Assembly (NCBI GenBank): GCA_020635015.1
Contig: JACKAP010000008.1
Span: 124,001 to 188,000, forward strand
Length of the DNA: 64,000 bases
Origin: Calditrichia bacterium
GTDB taxonomy: Bacteria > Calditrichota > Calditrichia > RBG-13-44-9 > J075
Direction: 5' to 3'
Shown here one piece after another: positions 58,073 through 64,000 of this stretch. The notes under the pieces are model-generated. The model had not been told where the DNA came from and did not search any database. It saw nothing but the letters and a program-made list of their open reading frames with translations. The position numbers and the translations under genes are program-made. Each line of letters begins with the position of its first letter. Position 1 is the stretch's first letter.

Positions 58073-59656
58073 ATGGATGGCGCTAATTCTGAATGGAATT
58101 GTGATGATAAGGAGTGCGAGATATGGGTGAAGATCATGCATAATAATTCAAGTCTGACCCAAACCCATCAGGATGATATGGCATATCTTGCGTATATTGG
58201 CGAATCGTCTTCCTCTCTGGCGGAACAGATCGGTGAGAAGCTGAGCGCCGCCGGCATCAAATGTCACGTTTTTAGCGATCTTTCCAGCCTGATCGAAAAT
58301 TCCCAAAATATCCTGCCGGACATCGTGTTGTTAAATCCGGCGCTGAACGATGACGGCGAGGTCGCGCAGGCGCTCTACCGGAAAGCGCCGACCGTGGTGT
58401 ATGCCGGCGATATGGATATCGACGACCAGATGGTGCTCTACCAGCAAGGGGTGAAACGGGTGATTGTAGATCCGGGCAGCGAGTTGGCCGGTCGGGTGCA
58501 TGCTGCCGCCAATATGGTGCTCTACCGCCGCAATGAGGTGCGTTTTGCCCGCCAGCAGTCGCTGACTCATGGCACGGTGCAGACTTTTTCCCTGCCGGAA
58601 GTGCTGCAAAATGCCCTGCTGGAACAGAAGAACCTGATCCTCAAGATCAAAAGAGACGGATGGGATGCCAAGATTCGCACCTTCCAGGGACATATCGTCA
58701 ATGCCTATACCTCAAATTTGAGTAATGAAGAAGCGGTACTGAAAACCCTGCAGCTTGCCAGCGGGAATTTTGTGATCCGCGGCTATCAGAAGCCGGAGGA
58801 GTTCTCGCCGATGTCCGCTTCCACCCTGGCTATCCTGGCGGAAGCACGCTTCGAGCAGAATGAGATCCGGCGATTCCTGGACCGGGTTTGCGATGGGAAA
58901 GACAATCCCCGTTTCCGGGTTGCCGCCCCTCTGGGCAGCGCCGGCGCAGATACGCAGCGGAAAGATATTTACCGGCTGGCGGAAGCACAGCACCCGTTTC
59001 AGGATATCCTGCTCTACAGCTCCGCGCCGGTATTGAAGACCGTGCGGATGCTTGACACGCTCTGCCGCGAGGGGTATCTGGCTTATGAAGGGGAAAGCGT
59101 GGCGCTGGAAGGGTTCCAGGAAAAAGATGCCCTGTATTTCCGGGAGCATTTGTTTGCCGAAGGCGCCCGCTCCGGTAGTCTGGCTATCCTGGGATTGCCC
59201 AGCGCCGGTCGCAACGAGCTGGTGCGCACCCTGGCGGGCATTCAGCGCTCGGCGGTAAAATCGATGCAATCTATCGATTTTGTGCGCATTACCCTCCCGG
59301 GAAATCTCAATTTGACCATCTTTGGCGTTTCGGTGGAAGAAACCTTCTTGCCGGTGCTGGAAAAAATTTCTCCCAGCCTGATCGGCGGGATCTTTTTGAT
59401 CGACTATGCCGAACCGGAGCGGTTCGAGTTTATCAACTACCTGGCCAGCCGGATCATGCAAATTTACGAGATCCCGTTTGTGGTAGGATTGACCCATGTG
59501 GGGGAAGATGCCGAGGCGGCGCTGCAGCAGTTCCGCAAACGGTTTAACCTGCCCTCCGGCATCGAGGTGCTGCCGGTGCGGCCCGATGATTTTGCCGATG
59601 CCCGGCAATTGCTCTACCGCCTGCGCCGGGTAGGGACGGAAAATGAAGAGGGATAG
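58073..59656 (+). CDS. Pseudo-receiver/PATAN (DUF4388)/degenerate Ras-like GTPase protein
   Basis: A 527-residue cytosolic protein with three parts. Residues 35-150 look like a receiver-type alpha/beta fold without a clear phospho-Asp. Residues 165-260 form a DUF4388/PATAN domain (TVQTFSLPEVLQNALLEQKN, FQGHIVNAYTS). Residues 365-527 resemble a Ras-like G domain: strand LAILGLPSAGRNE, switch region LTIFGVSVEETF, GGIFLIDYAEP, VVGLTHVGED. The P-loop lacks the Lys-Ser/Thr (Gly379-Arg380-Asn381), and the DxxGQ motif and NKxD are lost. The start is uncertain: ATG 58073, GTG 58127 or ATG 58136. Confidence 0.72.
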   Translation: MDGANSEWNCDDKECEIWVKIMHNNSSLTQTHQDDMAYLAYIGESSSSLAEQIGEKLSAAGIKCHVFSDLSSLIENSQNILPDIVLLNPALNDDGEVAQALYRKAPTVVYAGDMDIDDQMVLYQQGVKRVIVDPGSELAGRVHAAANMVLYRRNEVRFARQQSLTHGTVQTFSLPEVLQNALLEQKNLILKIKRDGWDAKIRTFQGHIVNAYTSNLSNEEAVLKTLQLASGNFVIRGYQKPEEFSPMSASTLAILAEARFEQNEIRRFLDRVCDGKDNPRFRVAAPLGSAGADTQRKDIYRLAEAQHPFQDILLYSSAPVLKTVRMLDTLCREGYLAYEGESVALEGFQEKDALYFREHLFAEGARSGSLAILGLPSAGRNELVRTLAGIQRSAVKSMQSIDFVRITLPGNLNLTIFGVSVEETFLPVLEKISPSLIGGIFLIDYAEPERFEFINYLASRIMQIYEIPFVVGLTHVGEDAEAALQQFRKRFNLPSGIEVLPVRPDDFADARQLLYRLRRVGTENEEG

Positions 59657-59659
59657 CCG

Positions 59660-60799
59660 ATGCGCGATATTTTGATCTATTTATTGAACAATGAATATGC
59701 CGAGGAAATCCGCTACTTGTTTTCCGGCCATCAATACCAGGTGACGATCATTGAGAACCTGGATGATGTCCTGCAAGCTTGTCAGCAGGACTTGTTCGAC
59801 CTGGCCCTGGTGTGGCCCGCCAGTCGGGAAGCGACCGGGCAGTTTATCGATCTGTTACAACAAAACGGATTTCAATACGTGCCGGTAGTGGCGATGGTCG
59901 ATGAAAACGAGCCGCTGGAACCGTTGTATGACCTGCCCCTGGTGGAATTGATCCGCCTCCCGGTATCGAAACAGCAATTTTATCAGATCATCGAGCAGAT
60001 TGTGCAGGATGTCGAGGTGCAATCGACCGTGGTGGAAGGGGTTAACTGGCAGGGCAGCGTGGAAGAATACGGGCTGATTGATCTGATCCAGATGCTGGAA
60101 AACAACGGCCGGGATGCCGAGCTGACCCTCAGCTATACAGATAAGAGCGGTAAAGTCTATTTCCGGGAAGGGAAGCTGATCAACGCCCAGTTCCTGACCC
60201 TGCAGGGATTACCGGCCCTGAAGAAGATGCTCTCCTGGCCGCGGGGGCATTTCCAGACCAAGCAGGTAGAATTAGAGTCGCAAACCGACGAGATCGGCCT
60301 GAGCAACCAGGAGATCCTGATGATCCTGGTGGAAAAACTGCTCAAACAGGAGCAGCTCTTTGAAGGCCTGCCGGATCTGTTTGAAGAGATCATTAAGAAT
60401 CCCCTGACCCAGGTGGAGGGAGAGCTCCCCCCGCTGCAGCACCGCATCCTGAATTATTGCGAGACCCCGATCACTGTCTTTGATCTCCTGATTTCTTTGC
60501 GTGACAGCAATATCGATATTATGCTGGAATTGAAGATCATGCTGCAGCAGAGCTTGATCGGCCGCAAGAGCGAAGTGGAGGCGATGGTGCGGGAAGCCGA
60601 ATCGCAAAGCGGGTTCGGAAAATTTATCTCGTCTCTGTCTTCGATGTTCAAGAAGAAGGAAGACGAGGAGGAAAGTTATCCCTATCAATATCAAGATGGC
60701 AACGGTGAGCATTCGGCACCCCGGCTGGAAGTGAATCCGGTCCAACTGCATCGCCAGGAGTTGGAAAAAATTGAGCAAAAACTGGAAGGGCTTTCCTGA
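59660..60799 (+). CDS. Pseudo-receiver/PATAN (DUF4388) protein
   Basis: A 379-residue protein. Residues 1-115 form a receiver-like fold (ILIYLLNNEYAEEIRYLFSG, LFDLALVWPASRE), where the phospho-Asp position reads Trp-Pro and is probably inactive. Residues 130-225 are a classical PATAN domain (GSVEEYGLIDLIQMLENNGR, GKVYFREGKLINAQF, GLPALKKMLSWPRGHFQ). The C-terminus is helical and acidic. It lies three bases after the previous gene and overlaps the next by one base. Confidence 0.78.
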   Translation: MRDILIYLLNNEYAEEIRYLFSGHQYQVTIIENLDDVLQACQQDLFDLALVWPASREATGQFIDLLQQNGFQYVPVVAMVDENEPLEPLYDLPLVELIRLPVSKQQFYQIIEQIVQDVEVQSTVVEGVNWQGSVEEYGLIDLIQMLENNGRDAELTLSYTDKSGKVYFREGKLINAQFLTLQGLPALKKMLSWPRGHFQTKQVELESQTDEIGLSNQEILMILVEKLLKQEQLFEGLPDLFEEIIKNPLTQVEGELPPLQHRILNYCETPITVFDLLISLRDSNIDIMLELKIMLQQSLIGRKSEVEAMVREAESQSGFGKFISSLSSMFKKKEDEEESYPYQYQDGNGEHSAPRLEVNPVQLHRQELEKIEQKLEGLS

Positions 60800-61275
60800 T
60801 GAAAATTCTGGAAACGGCGGTGGTGGCCGAACGCGCGGAACTGCTTGGCGAACTCGCCGCGGAGTTGCCGCTGCAAAAAGAGCGTATTCTTGATATCGAT
60901 GTCTACCGTCTGGAGATCGATGAAGATCTGGTGATCCTGATGTATCACCTTGACGAAGATCAGAAAATGGCCCCGGAGATGATGGATCACCTCCAGGAGC
61001 ACCTGGGCGCATTTTTAGTGGTGGCCGACAATCCGGGTGGCACCGGTTTTTTCCCCGGGGCCGAAGCTGCAGAGGAACTGGCCCGTCGCCTGGAAGGGCG
61101 GCCCACCGTGGTGGCGGTTAAGAGCGATGCCGATGCCCTGAAATTACTGAATGCGGATATCCGCAGCGCCGGCTTTTTCCTCTCCCCCAAAGGCCGGGTG
61201 ATGTTCTGGAATGCCGCCTCCCCCGCCTCCCGCCGCCAGGTGTGGAACACCCTTTGGCAATCTTTGCAATCATGA
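60799..61275 (+). CDS. Small degenerate GTPase-like protein
   Basis: A 158-residue protein. It lacks a P-loop altogether (MKILETAVVAERAELLGELA at the position of strand 1), but the order of strands ILDIDVYRLEI, LVILMYHLDED, GAFLVVADNPGG, TVVAVKSDAD and RVMFWNAAS resembles the second half of a Ras-like fold. The same elements occur at the C-terminus of the first gene of the cluster. It may be a non-hydrolysing partner or a decayed paralogue. Function unknown. Confidence 0.55.
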   Translation: MKILETAVVAERAELLGELAAELPLQKERILDIDVYRLEIDEDLVILMYHLDEDQKMAPEMMDHLQEHLGAFLVVADNPGGTGFFPGAEAAEELARRLEGRPTVVAVKSDADALKLLNADIRSAGFFLSPKGRVMFWNAASPASRRQVWNTLWQSLQS

Positions 61276-61297
61276 GATGGTATTTACCGATCCGCCG

Positions 61298-61345
61298 GTA
61301 GGGTAGGGTCGCGATCCTACCGGTAGGGTCGCGACCCTACCCTAC
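61298..61345. repeat. 17-bp perfect inverted repeat (GTAGGGTAGGGTCGCGA)
   Basis: The 61298-61314 arm is exactly mirrored at 61329-61345, with a smaller hairpin (CCTACCGGTAGG) in the loop. It sits between the convergent PATAN module and asnA. Confidence 0.85.
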
Positions 61346-61366
61346 GCGATCCGGTTTAAAATATCA

Positions 61367-61427
61367 TTCGTGTTTATTCGTGAAAATTCGTGGCAAAAAA
61401 AAGGGCGAGTCGTAACTCGCCCCGACG
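61367..61427. repeat. ATTCGTG repeats and GGGCGAGT hairpin
   Basis: ATTCGTG occurs three times at about ten-base spacing (61367-61392), then GGGCGAGT-CGTA-ACTCGCCC forms a hairpin (61404-61423) followed by CGACGT. The hairpin core is shared with 44940-44965. Confidence 0.65.
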
Positions 61428-61447
61428 TAAATGATGTCATATCCACA

Positions 61448-62578
61448 TCATTCCAACACAAAAATATCCTTCTCCGCACAAATATCCTTCAACTTTTGCG
61501 GCCATACCGTGACGCTGACCTCTCCAAGATGGGCCTTCTGGAGCAGCAGCATGTAGGTGCGGGCCTGCCCGATGCCCCCGCCGATGCTCAATGGAATCTC
61601 GTCGTTGAGGATCGCCTGATGGTAGGGCATGTCGAGGAAGTGGAGTTGATTGGTCATCTCTAACTGCTTTTTCAGGGTCTGCTTGTTGACCCGCACCCCC
61701 ATGGAGGTGAGTTCGTGGCGGCGGCGGGTGACCGGGTTCCAGACCAGGATGTCGCCGTTGAGCCCGTGCATCGGGCGGCCGTCTTTTGAGCGGGTTTCGC
61801 TGACCCAATCATCATAATCGGCGGCGCGCATTTCGTGGGGATAGCCGTCGGCCAGGGTCCAGCCGATGCCGTAGATGAAGATCGCCGGATATTCCTGCAG
61901 AATGGCGGTCTCACGCTGCTTGCGCGGCAGGTCCGGAAAACGCTCCAGGATCTCTTCCGCATGCAGGAAGGTCAGTTCTTCCGGCAGCTTGGGATACTTG
62001 CTGTTGCCCAGAGCAGGGAACAGCTCCTGCACGTGCACTTCCGCTCCCTTCAGCACCTTCCAGATTTTTTTCACCACGTTGGTGAGAAAATCAAGATTGC
62101 GCTGATCCTCGGTGATGCGCAGCTCCCAGTCCCATTGATCGACATAGGCGCTGTGGTCGTGATCCAGGAAATAATCTTTGCGTACGGCGCGCATGTCGGT
62201 GATCAGCCCTTCTCCCACCTCCATGTCGAACTGCTTCAGGGCCACCCGTTTCCACTTGGTGGCGGCCTGCACCACCTGGGCATCGATCGGATGCTGGTTG
62301 TAATCGTTGGAAATGTGAAACTCGATCGGGGTGCGGGAGCCGTCGCGGTCGAGATAATCGTTCACCCCGCTTTCCCGGTCGACAATCAGCGGTACCGTCA
62401 CCGGCATCAGGTTGAGCGCTTTGCAGAGGTTCTCCTCGATGTACTGCTTCGCCGCAAAGAGGGCTTTCTGGGTTTCCTTGGGATTCAGGAGGGAATGATA
62501 GTCGGTTGGCAGGACTTGCTCCAACTCTTCGTAATTCCCAATGCCGGGACCCGCCAGGTCAGCTTTTTTGTCTGCCAT
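61448..62578 (-). CDS. asnA: Aspartate--ammonia ligase
   Basis: Makes asparagine from aspartate, ammonia and ATP. The 376-residue protein carries the AsnA pattern VTVPLIVDRESGVNDYLDRD, ATKWKRVALKQF, HSAYVDQWDWE, PAIFIYGIGW, LNGDILVWNPV and SIGGGIGQARTYMLLL. About 35 extra residues at the N-terminus make it longer than the classical 330-residue enzyme, a form that I recall from Bacteroidota-like lineages. Convergent with the PATAN module. Confidence 0.95.
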   Translation of the reverse strand: MADKKADLAGPGIGNYEELEQVLPTDYHSLLNPKETQKALFAAKQYIEENLCKALNLMPVTVPLIVDRESGVNDYLDRDGSRTPIEFHISNDYNQHPIDAQVVQAATKWKRVALKQFDMEVGEGLITDMRAVRKDYFLDHDHSAYVDQWDWELRITEDQRNLDFLTNVVKKIWKVLKGAEVHVQELFPALGNSKYPKLPEELTFLHAEEILERFPDLPRKQRETAILQEYPAIFIYGIGWTLADGYPHEMRAADYDDWVSETRSKDGRPMHGLNGDILVWNPVTRRRHELTSMGVRVNKQTLKKQLEMTNQLHFLDMPYHQAILNDEIPLSIGGGIGQARTYMLLLQKAHLGEVSVTVWPQKLKDICAEKDIFVLE

Positions 62579-62766
62579 TGCATGTCTCCTTTCGGTTAGG
62601 TTGACGTATTAATGGAATAGGTAAAATTGGGGAATATACAGGGACTTATACAATGAGATTGCTCAGCGCCGGATATGACTTTGGTCAACTGCGCGCCGAA
62701 TCGCAAGAAAGGTTTGATATCTGCCGATAAATCGATAAATTACCGCAAAAAAAGAGGATCCTGATC

Positions 62767-63414
62767 ATGAAAGTGGATACGGGGGTTTTGATCCCGGAAT
62801 ATGAAGAGATCTATCAGCAGTGCCTGGATTTCTTGAGCGAGAACTATGACGTCAGCCGGATCGTGCGCCAGGATTTTGAAAAGATCTCGGCCTTTTTGGA
62901 TGATTTCTACCTGTTCAAACCCTATAAAATGAATCAACTGATCGATGCATATTTCGTCAAGCACATCCCGCAGCGGGCGTTGTATTGCGTGGTAGCGACC
63001 GACCGCGATGAAGAGAGCGCCGCGGAAGGGGAGGAGGAAGTGCTGCTGACTGATCCCTACCAGTTTTTTTTGATCGACCTGCGAACCGACATGGGCAAGG
63101 TGCTGATCCGCCCGGAAACGATTGGCGACAAGATCTTTGAGGTGCTGATCGAGCAGGAGGTGGATTTCGATATCCATCCCGAATTCAGCCGGAAATATTA
63201 TCTCTACACCGATTCCGAAAATCAGCCCCGGGTACGCCGGAAAATGAACCGGGAGTTCCTCGATGTGATCTACCGCTATGATGACCTGGTGATCCAAATC
63301 GTGAAGAATTTTATGATGGTAAAGCGGCTTCAGCGAATTAACCGCGAGGATTGCGAAGAGCTGGCGGAGTTTATCTTCTCCGTGCCGCGAACGTTGAAGA
63401 AGGATGAAGGATGA
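62767..63414 (+). CDS. Hypothetical protein
   Basis: A 215-residue acidic, soluble protein that I do not recognise. It contains many Tyr, Asp and Glu, a region ALYCVVATDRDEES followed by an acidic stretch, FFLIDLRTDMGKVLIRPETI, and a C-terminal helix ending SVPRTLKKDEG. It is divergent from asnA across a 188-base gap that shows no strong promoter. Its last codons and TGA are written by a GGATGAA heptamer array. Confidence 0.7.
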   Translation: MKVDTGVLIPEYEEIYQQCLDFLSENYDVSRIVRQDFEKISAFLDDFYLFKPYKMNQLIDAYFVKHIPQRALYCVVATDRDEESAAEGEEEVLLTDPYQFFLIDLRTDMGKVLIRPETIGDKIFEVLIEQEVDFDIHPEFSRKYYLYTDSENQPRVRRKMNREFLDVIYRYDDLVIQIVKNFMMVKRLQRINREDCEELAEFIFSVPRTLKKDEG

Positions 63415-63437
63415 AGGATAAAGGTTAAAGGATGAAA
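63403..63437. repeat. Heptamer array (GGATGAA)n across a gene junction
   Basis: GGATGAA, GGATGAA, GGATAAA, GGTTAAA, GGATGAA: five 7-bp units. The array spans the stop codon of the upstream gene (63412-63414) and the start codon of the downstream gene (63432), and provides its AAGG motif. Confidence 0.88.
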
Positions 63438-64000
63438 CAGTCTGAACTGATTGGCAAGATTATCCTGCTGCTGACAATCCAGTTGCTGGCGGTATTGCCT
63501 CTGCCGGCACAGTCAAAGGCGGCACAGATCGATTCCCTGATGCGCTATTGTTATGAGAACGGGGTGTTTAACGGCGCAGTGCTGGTGGCGAAAGGCGGGG
63601 AAGTGCTTTACAAAAACGCCTTCGGATATGCCGATCCGGAATCGCAGACCCCGTTGGAGACCGGCTCGCAGTTCTATCTGGCCTCGGTATCCAAGCAGTT
63701 TACTACCGCAGCAATTTTGTTGCTTCAGGAGCGGGGCAAACTGCGGGTGGAGGATCCGCTGCGCAAGATATTCCCCGATTTCCCCGCTTATGCCGATGGG
63801 GTTACGATTGCCCACCTGATGAGTCATACCTCCGGGATCGGTGATCATTTTGAACTGGGCGCCTACCGTCCGGGATTGACCAATCGGGATGTATACGAAC
63901 TGCTGACCCGGCAGGACAGCCTGGCCTTCACCCCCGGGGAACGCTTTCGCTACAGCAACGGAGGCTATGTGCTGCTGGCGCTGATCGTGGAAAAAGTCTC
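63432..64000 (+). CDS. Serine hydrolase, class C beta-lactamase/PBP-like (partial)
   Basis: The frame stays open to the window end, so only the first 189 residues are seen. A signal peptide (IILLLTIQLLAVLPLPAQS) is followed by the SxxK motif Ser85-Val-Ser-Lys88 in YLASVSKQF and the YxN motif Tyr174-Ser-Asn176 (FRYSNGGYV). HTSGIGDHF lies between, as in esterase or D-aminopeptidase members. Start at 63432 lies inside the heptamer array. True substrate (beta-lactam, peptide or ester) is unknown. Confidence 0.9.
   Translation, partial: MKQSELIGKIILLLTIQLLAVLPLPAQSKAAQIDSLMRYCYENGVFNGAVLVAKGGEVLYKNAFGYADPESQTPLETGSQFYLASVSKQFTTAAILLLQERGKLRVEDPLRKIFPDFPAYADGVTIAHLMSHTSGIGDHFELGAYRPGLTNRDVYELLTRQDSLAFTPGERFRYSNGGYVLLALIVEKV

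Noticed and set aside
58123..58143. Tiny ORF ATGGGTGAAGATCATGCATAA behind AAGGAG at the start of the PATAN module
   Set aside because: Only six codons; more likely the Shine-Dalgarno serves a start of the main gene (GTG at 58127 or ATG at 58136), although this remains unsettled.

Overview
The window is a 64 kb, GC-rich (by eye about 55%), gene-dense stretch of a Gram-negative bacterial chromosome. Several features point to the FCB superphylum or one of its uncultured relatives (Calditrichota/KSB1-like is my best guess; there is no rRNA to settle it). They are secreted proteins ending in NYPNPFNP-type sorting/FlgD-like domains, Omp28-like exported thioredoxin-fold proteins, a DUF4837-type lipoprotein, a DUF6029-like outer-membrane barrel and bacillithiol synthesis (bshA). 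No phage, insertion sequence, integrase, CRISPR array or rRNA operon was seen. One tRNA (Val-GAC) and one probable 6S RNA are present.

Layout. 0.3-7.9 kb (+): DUF4837 lipoprotein, purE, a PfkB sugar kinase, an RmlD-like reductase, a dolichol-phosphate-mannose-synthase-like glycosyltransferase, accA, a Trm112-like zinc protein and a polytopic membrane protein. 8.3-18.8 kb (mostly -): a surface-polysaccharide block with two glycosyltransferases, a polysaccharide-deacetylase-like protein, a Wzx-like flippase, a MATE/ANK-like transporter and an O-antigen-ligase/TPR protein, plus a + strand DUF2927-like lipoprotein. 18.9-26.0 kb (+): tRNA-Val, then the classical thrS-infC-rpmI-rplT-pheS-pheT translation cluster. 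26.0-30.8 kb (+): ZapB-like coiled coil, zapA, 6S RNA, rny, ymdB, folD, yraN. 30.9-33.1 kb (-): an OmpA-like protein and a haem-binding-like lipoprotein. 33.2-40.2 kb (+): a REC-GAF-GGDEF cyclase, bshA, a formiminotransferase-like protein lacking the catalytic His, a bifunctional-nuclease/UVR protein, an MBL-fold hydrolase and pyk. 40.5-51.7 kb (+): secreted and envelope proteins, rlmD, a SpoU methyltransferase and a four-PKD-repeat protein with a C-terminal membrane domain. 52.1-57.9 kb (+): a three-gene unit of substrate-binding lipoprotein, histidine kinase and NtrC-type regulator. 58.0-61.3 kb (+): a three-gene PATAN (DUF4388)/degenerate Ras-like GTPase module behind a near-consensus promoter. 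61.4-64.0 kb: asnA (-), an unknown protein, and a serine hydrolase cut by the window edge.

The most striking non-coding property is that the gaps are filled with short tandem arrays whose unit is almost always exactly 7 bp (sometimes 8), each gap using its own unit, for example (GGATGCT)29 and (GCYCTTC)33. Several interspersed palindromic elements accompany them (CACAGAG, CATGGGG-core, CTCGCGAT and GTCATTTCGA families). Many arrays run into genes: they supply the stop codons of at least five genes and the ribosome-binding region of ymdB. They also create false N-terminal extensions, and I have trimmed those from the gene starts given here.
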